64,000 bases of DNA from Argyresthia goedartella (Eukaryota; Arthropoda; Insecta; Lepidoptera; Argyresthiidae): assembly GCA_949825045.1 (NCBI GenBank), contig OX463829.1:16648715-16712714 (forward strand), given 5' to 3'. Position 1 is the first letter of the stretch; each line of letters starts with the position of its first letter. This document shows, piece by piece, positions 1-10,812 of this stretch. The notes under the pieces are model-generated. The model did not search any database. It was not told the DNA's origin and saw nothing but the letters and a program-made list of their open reading frames with translations. The position numbers and the translations under genes were made by a program.

Positions 1-699
1 GCTATAAAGTATATTGCTATGATAAGGGATTCAATTTATTACAATAAAATTTTAATACCATTTCCGAGTTATACCAAAGTAATTATGCCGATGTAATGGC
101 AGAGGAGCCCTATGCCCAGCTGGACATTATAGGCCCATAAAAATAATAATAATAGTAATGTTATCGGCATTTGTTTAGCCTTACCAAAATTAACTTACCC
201 TGTAACTTATCAAATTGTAAAATGTATCCAATGTCCATTTTTGAGAAAAAAAAACACCATATTTCTTGGTGAAATAGATCCCTAAGGCCTACCACACAAA
301 GCATTTTTTCTTCACCTATTTGTAATTGTAACATTTGATATTGATATATTTACAAATTAAATCGACGTACGTTAGTCACAATAAAACTTTAAACAAAAAA
401 CCTGACTGGTTTATATAATTCTTATTTGGTTTTATTGTACTAAGTCCGGAGGAGATTAAGGTGAAAAGAAAACAAGGAAAACGCAAAGAAACAGCCAAAT
501 AATCTTTTGTATGGGAAGTTCAGCCTTCTTTATATCACTAGATGGTGTTGTCGGCCTTAGATCTAGCATCACTCAGGATACTCCTCGTCGTTGATTAAAC
601 TCCTGTGTTCATTAGCAAAATTGTTCGAGTCAATTATATATGGTAAAAACAGCACCCAGAATGTGCCGTATTTGTGAGACTCGCAACAAGGATTCAGGA
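1..699. other. Intergenic or intronic sequence, no gene seen
   Basis: AT-rich sequence with no reading frame that resembles a protein. Around 95-135 a short stretch (GCCCTATGCCCAGCTGGAC) looks like the end of an RTE-type LINE coding region followed by an AAT-rich tail, but it is too short to assign firmly. Confidence 0.5.
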
Positions 700-1085
700 G
701 TCATCGCTCAGTTGCCACCAACTTACTGACATCGGTCGACATGGTCTCGGCGAGTATGGATCGGGGATGTCAGGTGGATGTCGCCTATTTGGATTTCTGC
801 AAGTCGTTCGATAGAGTCGATAACGTCATCCAAATGAAGTATCGCCAACAATACACGTAACACGGCTGATTTGAGTCCCAGCGGTACCACATGCGGCGGA
901 ATGTTCACCAAATTACTATTCTTAGTCCGTTGTTAGTTAACATCATGATAAATGACCTGGAATCTGAGCTAAATCGCACCAAATGCTTATAAAAATGACA
1001 GACGAACAGTTTTCTGACCGGGATCTTTGAGAGTACCAAAAATGCGTTAGGAAGCCGCGCCACGGGCAGGTAGTTTGTAATAAAC
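700..1085 (+). pseudogene. Non-LTR retrotransposon reverse transcriptase fragment
   Basis: The plus strand encodes pieces of a reverse transcriptase palm domain. Around 768-830 the frame reads QVDVAYLDFCKSFDRVD, which matches the RT motif in which an aspartate precedes a K-[AS]-F-D segment. Around 918-965 another frame gives SPLLVNIMINDLE, matching the later G-S-x-L-S-P-L-L-F-x-I-x-I-N-D-L motif. Between them sequence is missing and the frame shifts, and stops are present, so this is a dead fragment. The style is that of LINE ORF2 proteins in which the RT is preceded by an endonuclease; the clade is not resolved. Confidence 0.7.
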
Positions 1086-1117
1086 ACAAGTGTGCGTACT
1101 TAAGTACCACAAAAATT

Positions 1118-1345
1118 GACGGCCTCTGTGGCGCAGCGGTTGTGGCTCTGCCTACCATGCGAGAGGTCCCGGGTTCGATCCCCGGCTGGGGGTAATGAAA
1201 AAAAAAAAACAATCCCCAGGTCTTGGATGTTTATATGTGTGTGACGTCGCTGTTTCTGGTTACCACGACACAGGGTATCCTAGTGTGGGGCCATAAGCAA
1301 TGTATGTGCCTGTATATAAATGTTTATGTTTATGTTATGTTTAAA
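1118..1345 (+). mobile_element. tRNA-derived SINE, family 1, near full length
   Basis: A tRNA-like head carries an A box (TGGCGCAGCGG, 1130-1140) and a B box (GGTTCGATCCC, 1172-1182), the internal RNA polymerase III promoter. It is followed by an A-run, then a body shared with other copies in this window (AGGTCTTGGATGTTTA, then GTATCCTAGTGTGGGGCC) and a tail of TATGT repeats. Related copies or fragments lie at 6152-6238 (minus), 12258-12330, 16360-16536, 18270-18442 and 45489-45650. Confidence 0.85.
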
Positions 1346-1393
1346 CTCTATGCTAAAATATTTTTTTGAAATAGAATAAAGACTTTGTAACGA

Positions 1394-1416
1394 ATATATA
1401 TATATATATATATATG
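1394..1416. repeat. (TA)n microsatellite
   Basis: About eleven uninterrupted AT/TA dinucleotides lie just downstream of the SINE tail, which may have seeded the repeat. Confidence 0.9.
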
Positions 1417-1599
1417 TAATTACTGCGATACGTCACTTATTGACATTTTTTTAACAATTTTGTAGAATTTTTCACCTATCAAGTTTTGTGTTATGGACCC
1501 TCTTCTGTATACTAAGAAAATTTATAAAATAAAAGGACACGCGACGGTCATAGATACTCTGGCACCGTGTCATCTACCAACGACCTAAGCCACAGCCGC

Positions 1600-1810
1600 A
1601 GTGGCGGCAGCGGCAGCGGAAGAGGGTCTCATACGCCACACTCGGTGGCGAGTATTTGTTCATGTCCGGCTTCGAGACCCTCGGGCCGTGGGGCCCTGAC
1701 GCTCGACGAGCCCTCAAAGACATATCTAAGAGGCTCGTCCAAGCTTTAGGCGATCGCAGAGCTGGCACTTACCTCGCTCATTGCATTATCATCTTGGGCG
1801 CCTTCCCGCC
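1600..1810 (+). pseudogene. C-terminal fragment of a LINE reverse-transcriptase ORF
   Basis: One plus frame, ending at the TAG at about 1816, reads ETLGPWGPDARRALKDISKR and then a stretch containing GDRRAGTYLAH and IIILGA. This is the pattern (ETLG-W-G-P-A / RL-x-x-x-x-GD-RAG-x-L-x-x-x-I) that I recognise as the conserved C-terminal tail of an insect LINE ORF2, where the family normally reads QRISIAIQRGNAA before ILG; here part of that piece is lost. The GC-rich codons contrast with the AT-rich flanks. Upstream is a serine/glycine-rich frame with no clear similarity. Confidence 0.6.
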
Positions 1811-2408
1811 CGCTTAGTCTGGTTTTAGTTCTATTTTGTAATATTTATGTTAATTATATACTAATTGATATTATCGCTTAATTGTAGATGTGTGACAATA
1901 AAAATTCAAGTTGTATACAAACACGAGCATAATATTGGTTAACATGAGCGTCTTTCAGCAACTCAGCGAAAGTTTTAAGGAAATCTAAATAAGTGCTATT
2001 TGCTATAGAAAACTCGGCACTCTTTTTTATCTGTGTCACCTGCGAGGAATGCAATTTCCACTCCTCCTCCCGCTCACTCTCGCCCTCTACGCGTCAGTAG
2101 GACAGTGACCAGAATCTATGAGCGAGGTGCGTAGTTAACTTTGGCGTACAGTATATGACTACTCGCGTAGTCATAGTACGTATCGTTAGGCTCTTCTCCC
2201 ATTACGCTGCGCATAGGCGACAAAATGTCTATAAGACTTTCAAAGACTAGTCGCCACAAATTTATCTTACCATACATTTGAATGGAGGCTCGCACACTAT
2301 GCTACCGGTAGCTTGCATTGAAATGTACGTGAAATATTTCGTGGCGACTAACTAGTCTTCAAGATTTATGTTGCCTATGCGTATCGTAATGCGAAAAGGG
2401 CCTTATTC

Positions 2409-2793
2409 TTTATCTATACACGTATCATAAACCCTCTTTACTGCTTCCAAAAACCACACGTTACGATCAGCACAATGATATACTACTTGATAAAAACTCA
2501 TTTCTTATCTGAATATTAATACATTATGACCATAATGTACAAATATTTCGAAATTTTATTACATAAAAATTTCGAACGTCGACGCCCGCCTGCGTGCCGT
2601 CCCTAGTTTGTCTGTAAAATTGGTACTACTGAACAAGCTTAGCAAGTGCAGAACTATGATCAATGCCACAATGCCGGTTGAACATGCGGTTCCTGAACAT
2701 ATCAAAGAGAGCTTATGATATGTGTTTAGATAAACTAGTGTATTTAACTGCACATAATCAGGCGTTATGTATCAGTCATATTAACTACTATTA
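2409..2793 (-). mobile_element. Foldback/MITE family copy (single arm)
   Basis: This is one arm of the repeat described at 38044-38926, here in minus orientation. It begins with TTTATCTATACACGTATCAT and ends with the outer terminal motif CTACTATTA. It shares the internal marker strings TCGAACG, AGTTTGTCTGTAAA and CATGCGGTTCCTGAACA with the other copies. No protein is encoded. Confidence 0.8.
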
Positions 2794-3071
2794 TCACGTT
2801 CGCTGTTAATACCGCAAATTAAGTTCTGTGTCAAGTGCAAAAAGAGATGAGAGAATGTTGCAATTGCTATCCAATATGGATATTTCAACAATAAATCTCA
2901 AATGACGGAGCAGAAATAATGAGACTCCATTTATTTCATTTCAATGTGAATCATTTCGGCTGTTTTCTATTTAAATGCAAATTCATTCCCTAAAGAATTA
3001 CGCTCTAAATGAAAATATTTTCAACATAGATTTTGCACGTGGAGAGAAACCAAAATCATAAAACTTGGGTG

Positions 3072-3505
3072 ATTTTTAGGATTCCTTACCCGAACGGTAA
3101 AACGGGAACCCTATTACTAAGACTTCGCTGTCCATCCGTCCGTCTGTCACCAGGCTGTATCTCATGAACCGTGATAGTTAGAAAGTAGATTTTTTCACAG
3201 ATGATGTATTTCTGTTGCCGCTAAACAACAAATACTAAAAAACAGAATAAAATCAATATTTAGGGGGCTCCCATGATTGTTTTGCTCGTTTTTGCTCGAT
3301 ATTGATGACGGCTACCGGTAGACGCTTAAAATATTCATAGAATATTGAGTTATAACTATTTCACTTAAAAATAAATTATTTAATTAAAATTAAATTTAAA
3401 ATTAGGGTGAGCCCATACAACAAACGTGATTTTTTGCCGTTTTTATAGATAATGGTACGGAACCCTCCTGCGCGAGTCCGACTTGCACTTGGCCGTTTTT
3501 ATACT
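3072..3505 (-). mobile_element. LINE 3' end (tail family ending CGAAGGGTTCCGTACC), minus
   Basis: The segment runs from AGGATTCCTTACCCGAACGG to GAGTCCGACTTGCACTTGGC and is the reverse complement of copies at 8833-9262 and 46127-46547. All share a GGAC-rich stretch (here TCCATCCGTCCGTCTGTC), a conserved block around GTTGCCGCTAAACAACA and the closing GCGCGAGTCCGACTTGCAC. These features belong to a widespread lepidopteran non-LTR 3' region. There is no coding capacity. Confidence 0.75.
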
Positions 3506-4871
3506 ATATCAAAATAGAAAATATAAATAAATGCCATCATTCTGCACTCCAGATACGCAACGAAATACATAAGGTATCATCAGTGAAAAGTTGTCATTGC
3601 ATCGCCTTTACCTATTTCTTGAATTTAGTTATCTTTTAAGACAAAGACTACCATTCCGTCTCTTTTGCAAAAAATAAGAATTTCTCAATCCATCATTTTG
3701 CTTCGCCAACTCAAATCAATCAATCAAAAGTGACCCCCAATTCCCGTACACTATAAGTAAACGTCAATTGTACAGAAACTGCGTAAGTTTTACGTAGGTT
3801 TTAACAGATGGCTGCTCTAGTATTTGTGTCTAGGGTCCGACTAAGTTCTGACTCGTGTAGCAGTTTTAATTAGGGGCATAAGCTTCACGGCTCACTGAGT
3901 GTATCTGTGTGAATCTTCTCTAAGCTTGTGTGTACTTCTGTACTGACTCATCACAATTGTGGGTACATGTTGTCTTAAAAAGCTGTAGTAGTAGAATATT
4001 ATGGGGTAACTGGAGTCATTTTAAACTACTTTTAATGTGAAACTGATTGGATATGAACACTTCTGTTACACTATGGCATAGTTATCTAAGCCTCTGCCAA
4101 TGGAAAATAAATTGTTCGCGAAATTGTTGGCGTTGTCAAATAAACCGCAACGTTATTATTTCTATGAATTAATTCGGCGTAATGTGTACAATAGGCTTTT
4201 CGTGACTTTAGTATTTGTCCTTTGTACGTAAACTGTTTATTTATGCAATGTAACTCCTTTTTCGTTTTTGTTGATTTGTCAGATTCATACGAATTATATA
4301 AATATATAATATAATTCGTGCGAATGTATTTTTTCAGTTCAGTAACAAAATTGAATTGAAAAAATATGCAATTTCATAATTAAGTACTTTGTTTACATTG
4401 TTTAAAGCTACTTTTATAAGTTATTTGTTTTAAAGTAAAGCAGGTCTTACATAGCTTATTGATTCAACTTTCAAAGGAAACAGCCAAGTTTTAACAGAAA
4501 ACAAAGTAGGCACTTGTTTTCTGGTCTCCAACAAACAAACCGAAATTCACTCCCCATTAGCAATACGAAAGCGAGGACCATATTTCACGACACTCCTGAA
4601 TAAACATCCCTTAAGAATAAACAGGCCTCAAAAATTAACATAATGTCTCTTTCGCAGGTAACACCGCCAGATTATACCAAAAATGAACTCGTTAGAGGTA
4701 CGATAATAACGCCCTAAATACAACGACATATCCTGGAAAAATGAGCCGAGAGAAACTCTTCAGATAACAACCGCATAATGAGGCAAAAATCCTGAAAAAA
4801 ATGTTGAAAACCTCAAACTAGTGTGATGAACCCTATGTGCTAGTGAAAAGTGTGATGTGTTAGTGTCAAAA
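3506..4871. other. Globin 5' flank, no other gene seen
   Basis: AT-rich sequence leading to the globin exon. A possible 3' splice site (CTCTTTCGCAG, about 4647-4657) lies about 215 bases before the globin start and could end an intron in the 5' untranslated region; this is an inference. A short upstream ATG at 4855 is followed at once by a stop. A near-palindrome surrounds 4277-4320 (CGAATTATAT ... ATATAATTCG). Confidence 0.45.
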
Positions 4872-5065
4872 ATGGGGTGTCAGTTGGGAAAGTTGGCAAC
4901 CTCGGGGGGCAGGGGGCGGGTTCCGAATGACGCGGCCGACGTTCCGCCCCCCCCTGCGACCGACCCTCGGCTTCCGCTGACGGCCAAGCAGAAATACTCG
5001 ATGGTGGCCTCGTGGAAGGGCATCTCCAGGGCCATGGAGAAGACCGGGATCTGCATGTTTATAAA
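4872..5065 (+). CDS. Globin (globin X-like), first coding exon
   Basis: The exon encodes the N-terminus of a heme-binding globin. It starts MGCQLGK; a glycine at 2 and cysteine at 3 are the classic signals for N-myristoylation and palmitoylation and are known from globin X, which is membrane-attached, unlike cytoplasmic insect globin 1. A proline-rich linker (PPPPATDPRLP) leads to the fold: LTAKQKYSMVASWKG is helix A with its conserved tryptophan, and ISRAMEKTGICMFIK is helix B. The ATG at 4872 has a strong context (AAAA before, G after); the longer frame from 4857 starts with GTG. The frame ends at a donor, AA|GTGAGT, after codon position 2, which fits the ancestral B12.2 globin intron. Proximal and distal histidines lie in later exons, which I did not find. 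Exon GC content is far above its flanks. Whether it is globin X or a neuroglobin-like paralogue is not settled. Confidence 0.87.
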
Positions 5066-5071
5066 GTGAGT
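5066..5071 (+). promoter_or_regulatory. Splice donor of the globin exon
   Basis: GTGAGT directly follows codon positions 1 and 2 (AA). It is the consensus 5' splice site, and the in-frame stop TGA lies just inside the intron, so read-through would end the protein at once. Confidence 0.8.
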
Positions 5072-6151
5072 TGTATTATGGTTAATACATTAATCTTCGT
5101 GAGGAAACCTCTATATTATTAAATTATTCGGAGAACAGGCAGGGTAACAATTATAAGATAATTAAACATTCAGACTGAGATGCGTATTCTAGCTGGGAGC
5201 GAACAAGAGTTTTCCTAAGAGTAATATAAGTTTCCATATTCCTAAAATTTACCCTACTTTTAAAATGAATACTAACATTTGGTAGGCTTTTTGCATGTCT
5301 TTTCTATGTGGTTCTAACAGTAAGTTGCTGTCCAAAGCAAGGACCGAATTAGATTGGGCCTATTGGACGGTTGGACCGACCGCTATTTGAATGTATACCA
5401 AAATCCGACCCCAAAAAAAATAGCAGGCATTGGAAAATTGTCATATGCATGTACCTTATGTACGCAGACTGCAAATGCTTACCTTTTTGGGGTCATACAG
5501 AAACCAATAGAACGTCAAAAAGTTTGATGGATACTCAGACAAACGCATGCTGTCACTTTCTCTCGCTCGGGAAATTGCCGCGCCGATACCTATGTCATAT
5601 AAGTTGCACTTAATTTGAGATATAATCTGTGTAATCGGCTTGTTGGCTATAGTAATAAAGATCAGTTTTGAATTTAGATTTAGCCGTGGGATTTTAGATG
5701 TTTGACAAATAGTTCACGTCACACGTTTGCTCGAGTTGGCAATAAAGCTTTTGTAATTTATGTCGGTATAAAACCAGGATTTCAAGTAAAAACGATTTTT
5801 TTCCTTACTTAAGGCCTTATAAATCAGCAAATAAATGTTAACACAAACTCTTTGTTGTTATATTATGAAATGGGGTGGTAGAGTAATAACATAGTCAAGC
5901 AATACAGCATAACATAGTCAAGTCAAACATACGAAAAAGTATGAAACCGTTTCCCAGAAGTGGGTGGTAGAGACGCAGCATTGACATGCTGTCTTGCAAT
6001 AATATGTCTTTTCTCAGATGTCATTTCTTTTCTGTCAAAATCAGTGACATCTGTCAAGAATTACTACTGTAAAATTCGTAAAGACGTTATATGTGAAGTT
6101 AAGCTTCTTCCACCTCATCTGGGAAAAGACATGTTATAACTTAATAAATAA
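5072..6151. other. Globin intron 1, no second exon recognised
   Basis: AT-rich sequence without recognisable globin helices C to E in any plus frame. An 80-codon open frame at 5371-5613 has no globin residues and looks like chance. Confidence 0.5.
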
Positions 6152-6238
6152 GACCATACATTGCTTCTGGCCCCACACTAAGATATTCTGTATTGTGGGA
6201 ACCAGAAACAGCGACGTCACCAACATGTAAACATTCAA
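6152..6238 (-). mobile_element. SINE family 1 body fragment, minus
   Basis: The reverse complement of this stretch matches the SINE body (GTGACGTCGCTGTTTCTGGT, then GGTTCCCACAATACAG, then GTGTGGGGCCAGAAGCAATG). The tRNA-like head is absent. Confidence 0.75.
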
Positions 6239-6467
6239 GTTATTGCCTCTTGTTTGGATCTGCGTGGGATCTCCTTCCTCTGAGAAACGGATCTGCTGGC
6301 GTGTACGGTCGTTAAGAAAACCTGTTATTTTTTGACGGTTGTTTTGGGAAACCGACAGCATGTTCCAAAAGGGTTAGTGTGTTCATTGATTTTGAAGTCT
6401 GTAGTTACATTTATTTTTATTTTTATTAAAGTAACTTGATCACGTTTGTCAAAGGTAGTATGTTATC

Positions 6468-6634
6468 TGAGCAGAATTGAGAAAATCTGATAACATCATC
6501 TTAGAAAAGGGTAAAATCCTCAATGAACGTTTTTGTAAATCTTTAGATCGTCTGCAAACATGGAGATTTCTCCCTAGGAGGATTGTACCCTTTCCCAAGA
6601 AAACGTTATCAGATTTTCTAAATTCTGCCCAGAT
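6468..6634. repeat. Imperfect inverted repeat, about 54-bp arms
   Basis: The arm at 6468-6522 (GAATTGAGAAAATCTGATAA, then AAAGGGTAAAATCCTC) is matched by the reverse complement of 6577-6634 (GAATTTAGAAAATCTGATAA, then AAAGGGTACAATCCTC). The loop is about 55 bases. It has the build of a small hairpin MITE. Confidence 0.8.
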
Positions 6635-6680
6635 TTTTTATCTGTTAATTGATTCTGCGGCAACTCAAATAACTATGATA

Positions 6681-6750
6681 GAAACGTTCGCAAATTTCAT
6701 TAAAATTATACAATGTATTGTATAATTTTAATGAAATTTGCGAACGTTTC
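6681..6750. repeat. Perfect 70-bp palindrome (34-bp arms, 2-base centre)
   Basis: The left arm starts GAAACGTTCGCAAATTTCAT and the right arm ends ATGAAATTTGCGAACGTTTC. All 34 bases per arm pair, with GT at 6715-6716 as the centre. The right arm runs into the antisense Jockey relic. Confidence 0.95.
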
Positions 6751-6918
6751 CTGGGTTACCCCAAAAGAAATACATGAGACCTTTGTGTCTATTGCTAATG
6801 TAGAAGGCAAACCATTGCAAAAGGTTGTCGCGGATTCCACTAAAAGCTAGTTTCGGAAGTAGCCAAAGATGCTTGACATTGTCAAAAGCCTTACCACAAT
6901 CTGCATTTATATACAAAT

Positions 6919-6952
6919 CGCCAAATAGACATCTTATGATGTCTATTTGGCG
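6919..6952. repeat. Perfect hairpin, 15-bp arms and 4-base loop, inside RT sequence
   Basis: CGCCAAATAGACATC is followed by TTAT and then by its exact reverse complement GATGTCTATTTGGCG. It sits immediately upstream, in the reading direction, of the LYINADCGKAFD motif. Confidence 0.95.
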
Positions 6953-7569
6953 ACGATTGCCCATGGATTCGAATAGGAACTTAGAGAAAATAAGGAGGTT
7001 TGTGGTGGTGTTATCTTTTCATATGCTGCTTTGTAATTTAGCTTTCGAGGACAGCATAGAGTCCAGAGTGTACAAGGGATTCATATAATTTTGTGATTCC
7101 TGAAATTATAGAGATCGGCATCTAGTTTTCGTCTTTAGACTTTAAATCTCATTTATGGATAAGCGTAACATCTGCCAAATGTCAACCCTCGGGGAAGATC
7201 CCTTTCAGCAAACATTTATTAAATAATATTGTAATTGTGGTGAACAGACCAGAACTTGCGTTTAGAAAGAATGGAGTTGATTTATCGGGTCCGGCACCCT
7301 TTTCGGAATCCAGGGTTGTACAGTGCCTTCAGGATTTCTTTATCACTGAAATGCCAATCGGCGATTTGGATGGTTTCAGGTCATAAAGGTACATAGGTTG
7401 CGCATATCTAGGCCATCCACGTTATCTTTTGGTTTATAGACTGAGGTAAAGACTGACGAGAACATTTCTGCTATTTCAGCCGGATTCTCTGAGTGTGTGT
7501 TCTTAAATGACTTTTTCATTACTCATACTCTGAAAGGGGGTCATTGTTCATCCAGGCACCGTGCTGAAA

Positions 7570-8010
7570 GTGGTACATGCCTGCTCTAAAGCAGAAAAGT
7601 ATTAAAAAAAATATATATGAATCGTAGTTTATATTGAAGAACGCAATGGTAGTAACCTATACAGCCATAAAACGGAAGTATTTTTTTAATGTTATGCTCA
7701 AAGTAAAAGACATCAACGGGGGCACCGAAATTACTTTTTTTATGAGTAGAATTTTTAAACTTGAGTTTGTTGTTTGTTTTTTAATAAAATAATTTTGATT
7801 TCAAGTGACTTTGTTTTTAATAAAATAATTTTGATTTTAACTGGCTTGTGTTTACTTTCCTCGTATTCGTAATGAAAAGTAGAGTGTTTTACTCGGGTGA
7901 TAGCACCCATTTCTGCCTCGAACTATTGGCGCTCTCACTTCGTTCGAGCGCCAAAACATCTCGTCAGGAATGGGTGACTTTCAGCCCTCGGTTAACAATC
8001 TACTATTATT
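7570..8010. mobile_element. Unidentified insertion within the Jockey relic
   Basis: The relic's coding similarity stops on both sides of this stretch. Inside, a 27-bp sequence (TTTTTAATAAAATAATTTTG) is repeated directly at about 7779 and 7816, and an A-rich ATATAT run lies near 7605. A CGCTC/GAGCG inverted pair occurs near 7929-7953. Its family is not recognised. Confidence 0.4.
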
Positions 8011-8490
8011 AGGGTAACCATTGTCGTTTTTACGCAATGCCGACAAGCATTTCCAAAAATGTTTAATATTATTACCAAAAGACTTTTCGCTGTGAGACGT
8101 GAAGTTACGGAAATAGTCTTCAATCAGGTCTTTGCACGGTGCTCGCAACATTGAAAACTCTGAATAGTCTCGTTGGGATTTGTAAATTTTCCACTTGCGT
8201 CAGATTGTATGTTTCCGCTTTAGATTAGATGTTAATGCTGGAGTGAACCAAAAAGGATACATTTCAGATTAACCTTTCTTGAGTGGTACTAAACCTTAGA
8301 GGTTATCGTACATGATCTTATAAAATACGTTTGTTGCATTTTCACCATCAAATATATGTTAAGATGATTAAGTGTTTCGGACCAGTCAATTAACTTTAGT
8401 TTGGAGATTATTGTGCCAAAATGAAATTTTCTTAATCCTAAAAAAATATATAAAGATATCAATTTCCTTCAATCGTAGTTTTTAAAAACG

Positions 8491-8820
8491 TCAAACTCAA
8501 ACTCAAACTCAAACTCAAAAGTACTTTATTACTGTAGATATTTACATATACTTAGCAAACGTCATTTTTGCCTCTTCTCTACATTGGACCACAGTGGGAG
8601 AAGAAGGGCGTAGAAACCCACAGATTCCCACAGATTGATTTTTAGATCTCTTTTAAAAATAGGGTGTGCTTAACTAATACAATTATGATTTATTTTTATT
8701 TAATAAGCTGGAATAAATAATTACAAAATTATTAACAGCAAGGTCTGTGTTGAGCCAGATTAACCCCATACAGTCCTGTCATTTAAGTAATCTTGAACAT
8801 TGTATCATGTCATATGGAGA
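8491..8820 (-). mobile_element. Jockey-type LINE 3' end, minus
   Basis: The plus strand starts with CAAACTCAAACTCAAA, the reverse of a (TTTGAG)n tail, then AGTACTTTATTACTGTAGAT and TCTACATTGGACCAC. The same 3' untranslated sequence follows the Jockey-like protein end at 27295-27815 and recurs at 10735-10812, 25118-25212, 33244-33355 and 60805-61190. Confidence 0.85.
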
Positions 8821-8832
8821 TTATATGAAATA

Positions 8833-9262
8833 AAAACCCGACTGCGGTACACTAAAAATGTTCAAGTGCGCACGAAGGGTTCCGTACCACCGTAAAATGG
8901 TAGGAATGGTGTAGAGTGAATATTTTGGATTTTACCCAGCAAAATGTTGTTTACAAAGTTATTGGTGCGGCTACTTTCACACTCCATGTACGTAACCAGG
9001 TGCATCCATAAGTTTGTATGTGGTATTAAAATAATTGTGGTATGGGAGTTGAATATTTATTTTATTCTGTTTTTTAGTATTTGTTGTTATAGCGGCAACA
9101 GAAATGAATTATCTGTGAAAATTTCATCAGTCTAACTAACACGGTTCATGAGAAACAGCCTGATGACAGACGGACGGCCGGACGGACGGACGGACAGCGA
9201 GGCTTAGTAATAGGCTCCCGTTTGGCACCCTTCGGGTACTGAATCCTAATAGGCACTAAACA
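8833..9262 (+). mobile_element. LINE 3' end (tail family ending CGAAGGGTTCCGTACC), plus
   Basis: It begins GACTGCGGTACACTAAAAAT then CACGAAGGGTTCCGTACC, passes CAAAGTTATTGGTGCGG and AGCGGCAACAGAAAT, contains (GGAC)n at 9170-9195 and ends CCCTTCGGGTACTGAATCCT. It aligns by eye over its length with 46127-46547 and, reversed, with 3072-3505 and 41325-41722. Confidence 0.8.
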
Positions 9263-9264
9263 AG

Positions 9265-10734
9265 CTGATAAGAATTAACATAATTATTGAGATTCAATAG
9301 AATTATTATAGTACAGTGTTACATCAAATTAGATTGAAATGCAAGCGGAACCCACTGTATTTGATTTCATTGGTCCTGCCTGCAATTTAATTTAATTTAA
9401 TTTAACAATGTACTGTAATATTTTTTTAATACAATTGCTCGTAAAGTTTAAAATTATAGGAATAGTGATTTTACAGGCCATTTTGATGATATGAGACAGT
9501 ACTTAATAAGTGGCAACATAATACATGTGATATGATATTTATAACAAAGGGTGCACTACATGCACCGGGTTCACCACTACACTCACAAACTCACTAACAC
9601 ACACCATGTTCAACCTGATGTCAGTTCTTTAAAAAAATTGGTTAATTCCGAGTAAAACTCAAAGCCTTGTTTAAGTTATGAAGCTTATTATTAACTTCCT
9701 TTTATTTACTTTGGAGGCTTTTGAAAAGTTAAAAAGTTTATCATTACAGTACAGAATGAGTGCGCGCGCTCAAAGTACAAAGTTTGTCTTAAGTTTAAAT
9801 TACAGTCAGCTTCTTCAGCGTCAGGGTACAGCCACGAGTCGCGACCTCACTCTGTAACACCTTCTGGACTCTGTTCCGTGTATATTGGCTTATACGTCAT
9901 AAGGATTTTGGTAATGGTACTTCACTAGGCTAACTCGACCTAGATTTAGCTGTTTCCAAAAGTTGTTTTTATCAAACTTTGCGAGAGTAAATTGGAGCGT
10001 TGCTTTTACCACAATTTTTTTTGGATCTTCATATTTCATATGCATATCCAATTCACTTTGAAAGAGTAGAACGTCCGGTTGGTGAGGTTCTTATTCTGCT
10101 ACTAGTTGAGCTAGCAAACTGTGTACCGCATAACATAGTGATGGGTGAGCTCTCAATTGCGGAAGATCGCGGAGTTCCAAACCTAAATAATTTTCTGATA
10201 CATTCATTTCCGTGAATTTTTCCGATATATTTATAGATATTCTGCTATTCATGGTGGAGATGAAGACGAATAAGATATAATTAAAATCTGTCCAGCCGCT
10301 CTTGCGGGAGATAGCGGAGTTCCAAATCTAATTTATTTAAAAATTAATTTTCATATTTTAATAGTCCATTCGGGGCGGAGACGAATCCAACAAACAAGAT
10401 CTCTTGTTTGAATCGGTTCTTGAGTTATAGGTGGTGTAACTAACCCGACTTTTTGTTATATATTTAGATATAGAAAATAAATGCTTGCTTTTAGTCAAGA
10501 TGAGTTAAAAATATACAAGTAAGTATATTTGGTGACTATCATCTTGTGATGCTGCGTCTATGAGCTATCCCCCTATCATATAAAATTGATGTGCCTCTGC
10601 AACCCGCATGGGAATAGCTCGTGCATGTGTATGTCGTGGCCATATCATAGGATTGAGCGTTTCATGAAATGGTAAACCATGGTTGAATTAGAACTTTTAT
10701 TGAACCCATAATTTTTCGCTCGATTCTATTAAAA
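9265..10734. other. No gene seen
   Basis: AT-rich sequence. A 71-codon frame at 10000-10215 has no recognisable domain. Near 10580-10635 the string TGCCTCTGCAACCCGCATGG resembles the LINE tail seen at 34795-34976. Confidence 0.45.
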
Positions 10735-10812
10735 TCAAAATAAAATAATCTTTCTAAGCTTACATATTTACATATACTTAGTAAATGTATTTTTCTTTGC
10801 GTCTCTCTACAT
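10735..10812 (-). mobile_element. Jockey-type LINE 3' end fragment, minus
   Basis: TACATATTTACATATACTTAG is followed by a TCTCTACATTGGAAC string, the most 3' part of the same tail as 8491-8820. Confidence 0.6.

Larger units (their letters stand above)
6751..8420 (-). pseudogene. Jockey-like LINE ORF2 relic, minus strand, interrupted
   Basis: Read on the minus strand, fragments of an ORF2 occur in order from high to low coordinates. Around 8035-8150 is a pre-RT segment (LIEDYFRNFTSHSEKSFGNN, then IKHFWKCLSALRKN). Around 7400-7480 is MFSSVFTSVYKPK. Around 7160-7190 is HLADVTLIHK, and around 7050-7120 ISIISGITKLYESL. Around 6775-6905 is DCGKAFDNVKH, then LLPKLAFSGIRDNLLQW and YISNRHK, the RT motif with its catalytic-motif neighbourhood and following helix. 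Stops and frameshifts separate the pieces, and about 7570-8010 is foreign sequence. A hairpin lies inside the RT at 6919-6952. The pieces fit Jockey-clade RTs; this is a dead copy. Confidence 0.75.

Noticed and set aside
1130..1190. A tRNA gene
   Set aside because: The A and B boxes lie in a SINE: the tRNA-like part is followed by the shared body and tail, which recur at several other sites.
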